Origin: Morinoia aosen
Lineage: Eukaryota > Arthropoda > Malacostraca > Amphipoda > Talitridae
Assembly: GCA_030386875.1 (NCBI GenBank)
Contig: CM059560.1
Span: 20,950,683 to 21,014,682 of the forward strand
Direction: 5' to 3'
DNA: 64,000 nt
In this document: one piece after another, positions 34,000-46,911 of the stretch
Layout: every line of letters starts with the position of its first letter
Numbering within the stretch: the stretch's first letter is position 1
Notes under the pieces: model-generated
What the model saw: only the letters and a program-made list of their open reading frames with translations
What the model was told of the DNA's origin: nothing
Database searches by the model: none
Translations under genes and position numbers: made by a program

Positions 34000-36900
34000 C
34001 ATGGGTCTGGTGCTATTTTACGTCCGTAATTGCTGAGATTATTCATGCCGCGCTGGTTCAAGCCTGAAACAAAATATTTCAGACTCTTTGAGTTCTGCCC
34101 CTCCGCGGAATTCTACATAAATAGGCGAAATATTTATCTATTTTTTCGAGGGAATCGGGGAAGCCGGAGAAACTTGTACCACACACTCTGCGACCGACTT
34201 GGGCTCACTGAAAACGTAACGATATTTCAGATTCCTAGGGGAGGACTTCCATAAAGAGATAGGATTTTGAATAGTTCGTTTTTCATTATCAACTGAATTA
34301 AACACATTGAGAAATGACATCCCAGGATAATTATTATTAACTACAGTTATTTTTAGTAAACTTAAAATTTATCACTTCAATTCACTATGATGAAATATGC
34401 TTTTTAGATAGGCGGTGTTTCAAGAAAAGGAAGATGCCAAGGGGTACAACCTGTTGTCTCAACATTTGTGCTAATTACGATAGGTATTTAAATTGCAATG
34501 GCATCAAAAAAAGAAAGGTCCCTTATACTGACAACTAGGGTCACTTGAAAAATAAACACAAATGACACCGAGGTGCTTATTCTTCAATTGATGTAAAATG
34601 TTTTCTTCCTTCGTGCATAAATTATGCATAGGATTAGATATTTTGTGTGATGTCATAATTTTTCCACAAGGCTTACCAAAATCATTGGGTTGGTTTGTCA
34701 ACTCTACGTCAAATAAATACTTTTGCTCCTTCTAGCTTTTCGAAACTTTTTGTGGCAACGACATTCACGTGTATAAAATTATTTTTATTAAATATATCTT
34801 AAACGCATTTATGTGAATAAGGGATTAACTTCCTGAATCTAAAGTAACAACAAATCTTCTTTTTCTTCAGTTTTGACATCATAGATGCTCGATTTGTAGG
34901 TGTTCCGGCACTGTTATTGATTCTATTAGACAAGTGGTTTTGAAAAGTTGAGTTAACGCTTTACTTTCTGAGATGCTTACGAACTCATTCAGAATCCTTT
35001 ACGCCTGTGTTTAACCAGGCAGTCAGTTACGCACTTCACGTAAATGACGCTAAAATATCGGCATCGCCGCTGCTGATGTATCTATATATATGTATAAAAT
35101 CAGGGAATAAATAACGCATGGTTAGATTACATGGCTAGCTGCTGCCAGCCTCAAACAAATTATTTAAGCCTCATTGAGTTCCTCACCTCCACGGAAATCT
35201 TTAGTAAATGGCGAGAGTTTTCACTTTTTTAAAGGGAAACCGAAGACACTACATCCTGCACATTCTGCGGTCGACCAAGGTTTACTGAAACGTTGCTTTA
35301 GTGCTGATATCTAGGGGGGACTCCTATAAAGAGATATATTTCGGCATACCTAGCATTACATCATAATCAATTGAATTAAACCCATCGAGACTTGGCTTTA
35401 TGACAATACAAACGACACCTATGATGTCAAGACATCAAAAAGATTGTATACTATGATAAAATCGCCATTTCTTTACAAAACTTCTTGAAACGATTGCACC
35501 GGAAGATACATTTCCATCAACTACCAATTGATCATTCCCATTGCAGTTTAGAAAGACTGTTTTTCAAGAAAAGCAAGATACCTTGGGGCACAACCTATCG
35601 TCCCTCACAACGTTCGTTATTATTAGTATTATATAAGAAAGGTGTAGCCTTCCTTAACCACGAAAAAGATGTTCTATGAGAGGAAAGAGGAAGGCACCAT
35701 TTAGTATGGAGTTGAGGGAAAGAGGAAGCCACCATTTAGTATGGAGTTGAGGGAACGCGGAATCTATGCACAAGGTGCACAGAAACTGTAAGCTAGGAAA
35801 GAAGTTCATGAAACAAGAAAAAGTTGAAGAAGAAAGTAGTAAGTGCTGAAAAACAGGACAGCAGTGAACCGAAAAAAGATGGTCCGTAACAAAACAAAAA
35901 CCTATTTTATTACAACAAAAAGGAAGCCTACCTAACCCTTAGCTCGGGCCCTCACATGGCTCACAACGTTCGTACTAATTACGATATTTACACTGAAAGG
36001 GCATCAGAAAGAAGAAAGATCTTTGATATTGACAACTAGGATCATAGAAGAATAAGCGCAAATAATAGCAAGGTGCTTATTCCTCTAAAGATATAAAATG
36101 GGGCTCTTTCATCATGTGTAAATTTCGGATAGGGTTAGATATTTTGTTTGATACCATAATTTTTCCACAAAGATTACTAAAACTATTAGGTTGCTTATCA
36201 GGTCTGTACATAAAATGAATACTTTTGCTCCATATACTTTTCTATAACTTTTTGTAGCAATGACAATTACTTATAGAAACCAATGTATTTTTATTAACAA
36301 TGATACTTCAACACGTTGACTACGATTGCGGGGGTCGTGACGTTGATTTAGTTAGGTTGTAAAAAATAAAGACTGGGAAAACTGACTTACCTGCTCGAAT
36401 GGGTTTCCATCCATTGTAAGAAATGTCCAAAATATAAGTGATCAATAACATTTTCCTCGTATGATAAAATTTCTTCAAAAAGAGTTAGCAAAATGGTTTG
36501 AAATGTTATTCATTTATATTGGTGCCTGTATGAACAATTTACCTAGTAGTACACATTTGTCTCACTCCGTAGTCAACGTGTTAAATGTATTACAAAATCA
36601 TATTTATGGTCTCTATTTTCAATACATTATTGTGTGAGAAATGAAGTATGACATTCCTGAATCTGAAGCTTCGCAATTCACGGCGAGTTACATACCTCAA
36701 GTAAATAACGATGAAACGTCATTATCGCAGCGCCTTAGAATTAATATTCAGGATTTAAAAAATGCAGGATTGGATTACATGGCTTGCTAGAGCAAGCCTC
36801 AAACAAATTTCCTAAGACTCATTGAGTTGCTCCCCTCCACGGAAATCTTTAGTAAAAGGGGAAAGATTTATTCGTTTTTAAGGGAAGCCAGAATAACTGG

Positions 36901-38480
36901 AACCTCACATTCTGCACAGACTTAGGCTTACTTGAAACGTAGCAATACTTCATATTCTTAGGGGGAGACTTCCATAAAGAGATACGGTTTTGTATAGTTG
37001 AATAGTTCTTTGATTATCAACTGATTTAAACCCATTGAGAAACGACATCCCAGGGTAATTATTAACTACAATAATTTTTTGTAACTTCCAATTGCTCGTT
37101 TTAATTCACGATGATAGAAAATGCTGTTAAGAAAGGCTTTGTTTCAAGAAAAGGAAGATGCCAAGGGGCACAACCTATTGTCTCAACATTCGTACTATTA
37201 CGGTATTTAAATCGATTCGGCGTTAAAAAGAAGACAGCTCCTATACTGACAACTAGGGTCACTTGAAGAATAAGCACCTCATTTGTGCTTATTCTTCAAT
37301 TGTTATGAAATGAGGTTTTTCTTCATGTGCAAATTAAGGATACGATTTGATACTTTGTATGATGCCACAATTTTTCCACAAAGCTTACTAAAATCAGTAG
37401 GTTGGTTGATCAACTCGACGTCAAATAAATACTTGTGCTCCTTATAGCTTCTAGTAACTTTTTATAGCAACGACATTCACCTATATAAATCATTTCTATT
37501 ACATATATCTTAAACGCATTTACGTGAATAATGAAGGATAAATTTCCTGAATCTAATGTAGCAAAAAGACTTTGAGAGCGTTTATTCTTCAGGTTTGACT
37601 TCAAGGACGCTTGATTTATAGGTGTTCCGGCACTGTTAATGATACCATTAAAGTGGTTTTAAAAAGAGTTAACGCTTTACTTCCTGAGATGCTTCCGAAC
37701 TCATTCAGCATCCTTCACGCCTGTGTTCAGGGCATTCATAGTCAGTTACGTACTTTGCGTAAATGATGATAAAATATCGTTATCGCCGCTACTGCATAGT
37801 TAGATTACATTGCTTGCTAGTGCAAGCCTGAAACAACTTATAGTATACACTATACATATTGAGTTGCTCCCCTCCACGGGTATATTCAGTCATAGGCGAA
37901 AGATTATAGCTTATTTTAGGTCACCCAGGTAAGTTGAACCCCACACTCTGGAACCGACTTAAGCTCACTGAAACGTAAAGATATTTCAGATTCCTAGGGG
38001 GAGACTTTCATAAAGAGATAGGCCTTCGGATAGTTGGTCTTTCATCACCAACTGAATTAAACTCGTTGAAAGAAAAATTTTCTAGAATAAAACGGCTCAA
38101 ACCAGAAAATCAGACACTTACATTGTCAAGACATCAGAGAGTTCTTTAATGTGAATAGCTATTTCTGTACAATTACTTCAAGAAACGATTGCTCAGGATA
38201 ATCTTTTTCATCAACAACTAACTAGGACGTTTTTATCGACTGCAATTTCAATTTCAATTCACTGTGATAAAATTTGCAGCTTAGAAACGCAGTGTTTTCA
38301 AGAAAAACAAGATACCGAGGGGCACAACATATCGTCTCAACATTCTCACTAATTACGATACTGAAACTCAAAGAGCATCCAAATGAAGAAAAGAGCTCTT
38401 ATATTGACAACTATGATAACTTGAAGCAAATGATTGACTTCAAGAAAACCTTTCAATTTTACAAGGAAAATTTCTAGTGT
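34000..38480. repeat. Tandem array of four units, period about 1.15 kb
   Basis: Landmarks recur in the same order. The aagaaaaggaagatgcc / aagcaagataccttg motif lies near 34422, 35570, 37143 and 38298, so spacing is about 1.15, 1.57 and 1.16 kb. Each is followed by ggggcacaac...tc(a)acatt. The ttgagttgctcccctccacgg block occurs near 34090, 35175, 36830 and 37865, and gtgttccggcactgtta at about 34900 and 37622. The second unit is longer because a SINE-A is inserted in it. The units are diverged and non-coding. Confidence 0.85.
35655..35957 (+). mobile_element. SINE-A copy in the tandem array
   Basis: It contains gagaggaaagaggaaggcac, a local 40-bp duplication around tttagtatggagttgaggga, the gaagaagaaagtagtaagtg block and ctcgggccctcacatgg. 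The usual 3' end is missing. It lies in the second 1.15-kb unit and explains that unit's extra length in part. Confidence 0.7.
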
Positions 38481-38559
38481 AATTTCAGTTTTTCTTTACT
38501 CCATCAAATGAAACTCCTTTCAAAGAAATTAAAATATAAATTTTTGTGTAATTAATAAC

Positions 38560-38740
38560 GATTTTAGAATACTCGTTTAATCGTTATTTCTTTTGAATCG
38601 TTATATATCATGAATCGTTATTTCTCTTGAATCATTAATTCTTTGGCATCGTTATTTCTTTTGCATCGTTATTTCTTTTGAATCGTTATTTCTTTTGAAT
38701 CGTTCTTCCATAAATCGTTATTTTTGAAAACTCTTATTTC
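38560..38740. repeat. 17-bp minisatellite
   Basis: The unit gaatcgttatttctttt repeats about nine times with variants (gcatcgtt, gaatcatt). It lies at the right edge of the tandem array. Confidence 0.85.
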
Positions 38741-39126
38741 AAATCCCGTTCGCATGGAAAGTGCAATATTTGGCTGACAATTTTTACCCTTGCAGCGTCT
38801 GTGGCCACCTTTGCTTCCTAGCTGTCTCGTAGTTTCTTGCTCTGTCCTTCTCATCCATTATATTATTGTGAAGTATTTTACATTTGTTCGCTGTGCAACA
38901 TTCAAACTTCTCGTAAAACGTGAGTAGTCAAAATGTAACTTTAAAATTAGTTGCGATTTGTAGGTTTTTGCATTTCATCAGTGTTTTATGTTCAACTGAG
39001 TGTGTATTCTACCGTTTTTTTTTACTAAATACCATGCTAGAACCGCAATTTGAACGCATTCTTTCTCCCTAAAAACCGGGTAAAAAGCGGGTTTATTTGC
39101 CGCAGCTCTACACCTTTTTCTCCTCA

Positions 39127-39692
39127 TATTAATCTAAGTCAAGTTCAAATTCATCCGAGTCAAGTTCAAATTAATCCGAGTCAAGTTTAAATTAATCCAA
39201 TTCAAGTTCAATTTAATCCAAGTCAAGTTCAAATTAATCCAAGTCAAGTTCAATTTGATCCAAGTCGAGTTCAAATTAATCCGAGTCAAGTTCAAATTAA
39301 TCCAACCATCAATTGAGTTATAAAATGACATAATAATTTGTTAATATAAGTTTTTTTGTGTTAAATATGTATCTATTGGATGTTCTAAGCAAGACTTATT
39401 TCGAGGATTTATTTACTCTCATAGATATTTATATACGTGAAATTCCACTTAACCACATACATATATGAAATCAAATACATGCAAGTACAAAATATTATCA
39501 TTGGACGATATGTATATTTTCTCTTCAAAAGAAATATTCAAGTGCGATTCACTGAGTACTAATGTACAATTCCGCTTAACTACAATTTATACTTGTACGT
39601 TACTACCCAGATACATTCCTGCATTAGCAATAAATATGTTGCCATCCATTCTAATTCTATGTTGGTCAATGTGAAGAAATGATGGATCCACT
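39127..39692. repeat. Second satellite-plus-hairpin-arm copy
   Basis: Eight or nine 21-bp satellite units (39127-39304) are followed by caattgagttataaaatgac. A single diverged copy of the left hairpin arm of 7474-8334 then follows, up to tggatccacttacaat. The association of satellite and arm at two sites shows they belong to one element; this copy lacks the second arm. Confidence 0.85.
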
Positions 39693-39934
39693 TACAATCT
39701 ATACTATAATAAGAGCGGCGTCCGTCCGTCTCTGTTAGTCCGAAGCCAGCCAAGAGTGTGATGAGCGTATCTGTGATACCAGCTCGGCCTCATCAACTCT
39801 CGAGAGATTGTTTTTTACTTCTCACGAATATTTTTTCAAATCGCCTCTTTTCTTCTTTAAAAAAAAGGTTGGTGGACTACAAGCGTTCCTACTCCATCCT
39901 ACTGATTCGGTGAGTTCGCCAATTGTATACCATT

Positions 39935-40070
39935 TACAAGTTGATTTGCCCCAAATGAATTTCGATTTGCTCTTCGTGAAAATAGAATTGCTCCAAGTGA
40001 ATTATGATTTGCTCCTCGTGAAAATAGAACGGATCCAAGTGAATTTTGATTTGCCAATTGAACATTGGAA
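39935..40070 (+). repeat. Three 42-bp units in an open frame
   Basis: Units of 14 codons (pattern LQVNYDLLLVKIER) repeat two and a half times inside a 90-codon frame (39808-40080). The codon-sized period keeps the frame open. Resemblance to aagtga/aagtca satellite-like motifs makes a repeat origin more likely than a protein. Confidence 0.5.
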
Positions 40071-40325
40071 AAAGTGTTGAAGGTTAATTACGAAATTTTC
40101 AATATATCAGAAAGCCGGAAGGCTTCTACGTTAAGCTTCCGGTCTGTATCGCGAGCCTTGAAACGGGCAATGAGAGTGCATCTTTAAAGCTGGCCACACA
40201 CTAGCATATCTGATCGGTCATGACCAACAGATATGGAATGATACAGATGAAATCTGTCGCTCTAATCGCCACTAACTGCAGCGACTATAACTGCAACTCC
40301 AGTGCGTGTTCAGCAGTGGTAGCAG

Positions 40326-40714
40326 GCGGATATGAGATAGATAAAATTAGATTATTAGTTAGGGTAAGCCTCCCTATCCTCAACAAATGAGATCCAAAGA
40401 GAGGAAGGAAGCAAGCACCATTTAGTATGGAGTTGAGGGAACGCAGAATCTATGCACAAGGTGCATAGAAACAGAAAGCTAAGAAAGAAGATCATGAAAC
40501 AAGAAAAAGTTGAAGAAGAAAGCAGGAGGTTCTGAAAAACAGGACAGCAGTGAACGGAAAAAAGAGGGTCCGTAACAAAGCAAAAACCTATGTTATTTTA
40601 ACGAAAAGAAAGCTTACCTAACCTTAAGCTCAGGTCCTCACATTGTACCCCTGGGAGCGCTAATTCCCATAGATACAATAGTTGTATCCCCCTGAGGGGG
40701 GCGGATGTGAGATA
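40326..40714 (+). mobile_element. SINE-A copy with 14-bp duplication
   Basis: The copy (40340-40700) is flanked by gcggatatgagata and gcggatgtgagata, one mismatch apart. It is nearly full length: aagcctccctatcctcaac, gagttgagggaacgcagaat, gacagcagtgaacgg, cccctgggagcgctaattcc and gtatccccctgaggggg. It lies inside the Harbinger-like element. Confidence 0.85.
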
Positions 40715-40771
40715 ACCAGTCATGGACGATAAGAAAAAAAAGTTTCAGCAAGCTTTGTGCTATCAAGTGTT

Positions 40772-40892
40772 ATGAAGAAGCCCGGAAAGCGGAAACGATC
40801 GCGTTGGTCAAATGAATGGCTTAAAAAAATAATTTTCTCATATGACACTTCTAAAAGAATCAAAAGAAAATAACCCACACGATTTTAGAAAT
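40772..40892 (+). pseudogene. Harbinger-type transposase, N-terminal piece
   Basis: Two frames carry the beginning of a PIF/Harbinger nuclease. First comes KRKRSRWSNEWLKK from 40772. After a frameshift, MTLLKESKENNPHDFRN follows from 40842. The order basic stretch, W...EWL, LL.EL.E....DFRN is typical of this family. The reading stops at the LTR-element insertion. The continuation (starting RNYLRM) is at 62097, beyond the LTR element. Confidence 0.65.
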
Positions 40893-41229
40893 TGTAATAT
40901 CGTGGTTTTTCATCACGATACGAGGATTAGTAATTGTAGCTGCAAACTACAGTATCGGTAACTGTAACTACCGATCTGAAGCGTTAACTTCAGGAGTTGG
41001 AAAAGGAAACTCTTAGCTAGGTTCCTATTCTTGTACTGAATCATCCATACACCGACTCTGCTTATAAGCTATAGCGCTCGGAAGTTAAACAATGCTCTTC
41101 CGGTGCATACCAATGCGATGCGCCCCCAAGGCACAGCTTCCGGCAGAGGTCCCATGAAGACATCTGACCTGAACGCGATAAGGCATCCGGCAAGACGCGC
41201 AAACCTCCGCTCCGGAACTCGTACTCATA
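40893..41229 (-). repeat. 3' LTR, first part
   Basis: It matches 61684-62053 closely, from tgtaatatcgtggtttttca to cgtactcata, except for a 33-base inverted duplication present only in the other copy. The missing end of this LTR is found at 60200-60243. Confidence 0.85.
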
Positions 41230-43633
41230 GAAAAGAAAAAAGAAAGAAAAACATTTTATTTCCAATAAAGTACAAACATGAAATGTCGATACATTGGTTT
41301 TTAAAACACCTTAACATTTACATCCTTAAATGATTATAACACATTGGTATCGTAATACCCGTGTAAAATGTTGAAACGAAATGATTGATAGAAAAGTACA
41401 ACAAAATTGAGTTCCTTTCCTTGCCTAATCTGATTTTGAACTAGGAGAGCACAATCCTCGCGACGTTCATTTGAAAAACACTTTCATTAGTACGCACAAG
41501 TATTGAAAAATGAAAGCGAAAAATGCATTCAAATACCTTAGCATAGAAACCCTTAATTGCTATTTATACATGGTTATCGTAATATCCATGTTAAGTGTTG
41601 GAACATATGATTTAGATCCTTAATTGCTATTCATACATGGTTATCGTAATACACTTGATGGTTGGCGACACAGGATTTAGGGAGAAGCACAAGTTAATAA
41701 AAAATAAACAATAATATGTATAAGAGGATCGTTTGCATTTGGAGGGCGGCACTAAGTTTCAGTTTCTGTGTTTCAATTTCTAAGTTTCAATTTCTGAAAT
41801 TTTTGCTAGGGATTGAAAATTTATCTTATTTTACGTTCGTTAAGTCATTCTAATATTGATCTTGCTTACTCCGGTCGAACAAGATGAGCATCACAACTGT
41901 TGGTTCCACGCAGCGGAATGAGGTTGTTTTCCACAATTACTAGTACTTCATCTGTGGTGCCCGGAAATGGAAATGGAGCGTATTATTTTTCTAATAAATT
42001 ATCAACTCCAAAATCCAGGAATTCCTTTCGCCCATCCGACAACACTTCACTCCCTCTTCCGGTGATGCCCCGCATCCGGTCATGCCTCTACATTTGGCTA
42101 CGCTTACATTTGTTTATATCTTACATCTGGTGAAAGCCCACATCCGATCTTTCATCCCTATGCAAGGTGTCCCAACGATTATATTTGCTATAACAAAACA
42201 CAAAATGGTTATGATATTTCTTACTTGCACAAATAGTACTTTCGCAAAGAGTACATCGGGGTTAAAGACATGAAAAGTATTGTTTTACATCGCTAGATGT
42301 AATATTTTCAACATAGGTGGAACCGTGCAAAAGTTAACTATTTAAAATTAGTGTTGTCGTAGTGTATTCCCGAGAATAAAAAGGTAAGAAGAGTTTACCA
42401 CACAAAGCTTACGACAGCAATTCGAGACCAGAATAAGAAGATTAAAATGATGATTTTCAAAGTTATGACATTCGTCAGATCCGAGGCCTTTTTAAATGTT
42501 TCAACGAGATCGAAGTAGAGAAAGTATGTACTAAAATACCCTCACATTTGACATCCGCTCTCTCTCTTTGCGGTAATTAATTTGGGTTTGGAAATGCAAG
42601 ATGAAAATGAGTCACTAAGAACACAAAATCCCTGTGACACATAGCTGAAAATACTCTTGTTAGGGTGCGTGTTATTGGATCACGAGCCCGTAATATTTGC
42701 TACACAGCTTGAACACAAAAAAAGTTGCTAATGAACTCCGTCGCATGTTCAAAAAGCTTCAATATGAGCGAAAAGTACTTGCGAGTATCTCAAAGTTCAG
42801 ACCATGACTTGAGATCGAATACATGAGGATCGTAATATTTATATTGATTGATTTTGAAACAAATGGTTGGGAGAAAAGTACAAAGAAAATGCATTCCTTC
42901 CATTGTGTTGATATCAAATACATGAGGATCGTAATATTTCTATCGGTTAAGTTTTAGAACAAATAATTAGGAGAAAAGTACGTAGATAAATGCATTCTCT
43001 CCGTTGTGTTGGTTTGATTTTAACACTGGATTTTATTTCAAGGGGTCAGGAAAACATTGCACATGTGATGCGTTGTTAAGAACACTCCAGTTGGTGCATT
43101 TCCATATTGAAATTTGAGCTTGCGAACGTTGGAACTAGTGAAATGAGGGATTAAAGGTTGAAGGTACAACGGGTAGATCCAAAATTAATTTGCATCTTTG
43201 ACTGCTAGGTTGATGTTATAGGCAGTTTTACATTGTTTTGTATCAACTGGTAAGCTAAAATACCTGGTATGGATAAATGAACGATTTTACAATAACGGAA
43301 AAATTTAAATTTCGTATACTACAAGCTTTGGCACAGAAAAATTTACCGGATTCAAAATAGATGAGAGGGACCGATGTACAATGCCAACCGTAACATTATC
43401 AAGATTGCTGGGGCAAAACGAGAAAGTCAAAACAACCTCAAATGGTGTGGCCGAAAGCACACTGGAAGAGTGTAAAGGACGACACTGCGTCACAACAGGG
43501 TCAACATGAGCATTTTAAAAGGGAATACGTTCTAAACATACAGACACGCACATACGTAGACCGATATCCATACGCATATACGCACACACGTACTGCATGT
43601 ACGCACTCCTCCAGCACGTGCTGCAGTTCACAC
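41230..43633. repeat. AT-rich diverged repeats (family X), no gene
   Basis: Blocks at 41240-41460, 42290-42480, 42820-43240 and 43290-43440 resemble each other or the DNA flanking the LARD-like element (47163-47738 and 56357-56490). Shared motifs are ccttaattgctatt...catggttatcgtaat, aaaagttaact...gtgttgtcgta, and gtacaatgc(c/t)(a/g)accgta. The order suggests diverged tandem units of 1-1.5 kb. No coding potential is seen. This is the left part of the 19-kb insertion. Confidence 0.55.
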
Positions 43634-44770
43634 TTATTGTGTTGACGCAAGATAGAGAGCCATTTTAGTTTTGAATTCTCTCAGTGTTACAGGGGTTTTG
43701 AAGCTCTGGGGGAGTCTGTTCCATAGTAAGGCGCCTGATACTGACAGAGCCTTCTGCCCGATGTTAGATGAACGGTATTTGACTGAGACATCACGTCTCC
43801 TGTTCGGCCTTTGGTTCGTGACGGTAGGGGAGTGGAATTCCACTATTTCAGCACTGCTATGAGGAAGATATAAAGAGGAGAAAACGTATTGGGCTTTGTG
43901 CGCCTGGAACCTTTCCCGAATCGGAGCCCAGCCAAGTTTATGCAGGAGAGGTGTTACGTGGTCATGCTTTTTGAAGTTACCGTTGCATACAACCTTTGCT
44001 GCAAAATTCATGCATTTTTGTAGGTCTTTCTGAAGATCTTTCGATATACCTCCCCAGACCAGGCTACAGTAGTCAATACGTGATAAGACCAAAGAATGAA
44101 CGGCCAACAATCTAGATTCTTTGTCAAGCATATTTTTTATACGATTGAAAAACAGTAAGGTCCCGTGAATTGCGTTGCAGGTTTTATCAACGTGTGATTT
44201 GAAGGACATGTTTCTATCGAACCAAATACCTAAATTTTTTACTTTTTCTGATGGGTGAATTGTATCATTCCCAACTGTAAGAGTTAGATCTAGATTTCGA
44301 ATGTTGTTTATTGAATGCTTTGACCCAAAAATAATGAATTGTGTTTTGTTCGCGTTTAGCTTGAGACCATTTTGGTCATACCATGACTTGAGGCTGATCA
44401 ATAGAGCTTCAGCTCCTTTTTTCGTTTGTGGTATTTCTGCTACAGAGCTTGTCATTGCAATTTGGACGTCATTTGCATACATGGAGATTCGTGTGTTAGA
44501 AGGCATTGGAGGGAAACCGTTTATGAAAATTAAAAACAGTAGCGGGCCCAGAATTGATCCTTGAGGGACACCAAAGCTGTTTTGAAGGAATGGGGACAAC
44601 TTGTTACCTAAGAGGACTGCATGAGACCGATTTGAAAGGTAACTTTTAAACCACCGTGTATCCGCTCCTAAGTTCAGTATTTTTCGTAGGAGTTGATTAT
44701 GTTCGACGCTGTCGAATGCTTTAGAGAGATCAAGTAGCAGCAGAAGTGTTACATTTTTTTGATCGATGTC
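43634..44770 (-). pseudogene. LINE reverse transcriptase, C-terminal part
   Basis: This encodes the palm-to-C-terminal part of a CR1/Jockey-type non-LTR reverse transcriptase. LLLLDLSKAFDSVEH carries the first catalytic aspartate, FGVPQGSILGPLLFLIFING is the B motif, and LKLNANKTQFIIFGS follows. The active-site box reads YANDV instead of YADD, so a catalytic residue is lost. The end (LSVSGALLWNRLPQSFKTP...REFKTKM) is typical of this group. The open frame continues upstream into LTR sequence, but homology begins only at 44774, where a solo LTR is inserted. The piece at 46474 continues it. Confidence 0.85.
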
Positions 44771-46473
44771 GTTGTGTTGGGAAATACTTACGGAAACAAA
44801 TTTGGGAAATACTTTACTCGGGGAAATGCTTAACGTTGGGGAAATACACGTGTGTTTTCTTAGGTATTGGAATTTCAGCCCGTTAAAACAAGCGCCGGTG
44901 CTGAGCAGCCAGCACAGGCGAGGGGCAGATACGAAACACACGCAGTCACACACATACACGCACATCGACACACTCACGCACACACACACAGACGTAGGCG
45001 TTAGTGGCTGAGATGGGAGCGCGAGGGCAGGTTCGAAAGAAGAAGGAGTAAGGCTTAGCAGAGAGCGGCACCTGCTACACCAATGAACGCTTGCCTAGCG
45101 ATCACGCGAGAAGGTGTGTCTGAGCACACACCAATGGGAGTCCCAGACGTCAGAACAAGCAAGGATTCCGCCAATCAGGATGCAGATGCTGCCTCTGTAC
45201 AATGGAATAATCTGGATCAATCTCGAAGCAAGGAAGCGAAACGCTTATAAGGAGGGTAGATGAAGCCTAGAAAGGGATTTTTGAACGCACGAGAGAGCAC
45301 TGCGCACGACGTCTGAGGGTGCACTACACAGCAGGTCGGCTATCGCCGGCTCGCTGCAATTTGAAAGGTAATAATTCGAAGTGCAAGAAACAACGTTGGA
45401 CGTCGGCAACCGGTGAACACAAAAGAAACCTGATCGAAGTAAACCGGCCTCGCAGCGGTGATTCAAACACCTTTGCATCGGGGACCGAGCTCACAGGCAA
45501 CTGCAGCATCAAGATTTGGAGCCACGCAATCGCCAACATTGCGAATGTCAACAGTCAAGTTCGTTCACCAACAATGCGAAGATCAACGCACAAAACTACA
45601 GTGAATTGGCGCACCAACGAAACTCTTAAGTAATTCCCGGCACCAGGGCAGCTGCGAATACGAGTTGTGAAGCACATCCAGCACGAAGAGGGAGCGGGGA
45701 AGGTACCGCTGCAGCGCGTCGTCGAGGCATCAGCACAGGACAGCAGCTATTCTCAGCAACGACGAAGGAGATCAGCGAGGGAACGATAGCACATCGGCAG
45801 TGAATATCTATCAGTGAATCACTTATTATCAGAAATGGCGAGTGTTTTATGGTTGTGAGAGCTCTTTAAGGTGGTGATAGAAGTTCAATTTCAAAATGTA
45901 GAACAGCACCCAGAAAAGTGCTTTTCACAAAGTATCGCGCTAAATCATCTAAATTATAGGCAATCGGTTTCCTGTGTTTATTTAGCCGAGGATCGAATTC
46001 ACGTTGTGAATGGTGCGGCGCTTCATATAATTCGACACCATGTTACAAGTTCAGGTTAAATCGTGATATGCTATTCTCGCAAATATGATGCTTTGTGTTG
46101 CTTGTGGAACCTGCAATTTTGTGGATGCGTAAATTGTTGTCAGCGATGGAGTATTGGTAACTTGAATTCTCGGTAAGCATCACATTTATATCATGTCGTG
46201 TTTAAAGTCTTATAACGGTAGAAATGTGTGTGTCTTTCATTAATGCAGTTGTGCCCTTTCAAATCATTTCGTTTCAATGCCTTGTGTACTTTATCCACGT
46301 GTTTCCCAAAATAAATTCATGTAAATCTTCAAATTCTTTTATTCTCCATGTCTGGTATGCAGGTGTACGCAAGCATGAAGGACAATACTTTAACATTTGC
46401 GGGGGTTGAGATTCCCTCAGCGTCTGGGAGGGGGGTCCTAAACCCACCCCTCTTCTCTGTATCGCAACAGTTG
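44771..46473 (+). mobile_element. Solo LTR (LARD family) inside the LINE
   Basis: The LTR (44775-46469) begins tgttgggaaatac and ends tatcgcaaca, with the 4-bp duplication gttg on both sides. It is related to the 2-kb LTRs at 47739 and 54236 along much of its length, but is shorter and diverged. It has cttataag near 45245 as a TATA-like site and aataaa at 46310-46315. Removing it joins the LINE frame exactly. Confidence 0.85.
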
Positions 46474-46911
46474 TATATTTTTTCAGTGATGTTAAGCAGG
46501 GCGTCTTGAGTGCTAGTGTTCTTCCTATAGGCATATTGATTTCGATGAAGTAAATTTGACTCGTCCAGGTGAGATGACAGTTGATTCGTTACTACTTTTT
46601 CTAATATTTTGGACAGGACAGGTAAAAGGCTTATGGGCCTGTAATTTGATGCTGTATTTATGTCACCAGTTTTATGCAACGGTCTAATTATAGAGTGTTT
46701 CCATTGTTTTGGAAACTTGTAAGTAGCTATTGATGTGTTGATAATCAAACGAATAAATGGTGCTGTGACTGGAAAACTGTCTTTTATGTATTGGAGGTTG
46801 ATTCCATCATGTCCAACTGCTTTTGTGTTTTTCAATGAGTATAAAATAGTTTTTAACTCTGGTAAACTTTTGTGTTTTTCAATGAGTATAAAATAGTTTT
46901 TAACTCTGGTA
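46474..46911 (-). pseudogene. LINE reverse transcriptase, N-terminal part
   Basis: The frame carries KNTKAVGHDGINLQYIKD, FPKQWKHSIIRPLHKTGD and NYRPISLLPVLSKILEKVV, which are standard early motifs of non-LTR reverse transcriptases. It ends at EKIYN, where the solo LTR begins. A local 41-bp tandem duplication lies at 46830-46908. The endonuclease and 5' half of the LINE are absent, because a 254-bp repeat starts at 46909. Confidence 0.85.

Noticed and set aside
41047-41160. 5S-rRNA-like stretch (gaagttaaacaatgctc) in the LTR
   Set aside because: Only a short run resembles 5S RNA; the rest does not fold or align as 5S, and the segment belongs to an LTR.
43530-43620. CA/TA-rich tract as a coding or regulatory site
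   Set aside because: It is simple-sequence DNA downstream of the LINE frame; no independent signal.
45035-45065. ggttcgaaag as a tRNA B box
   Set aside because: No matching A box or cloverleaf; it lies in LTR sequence.
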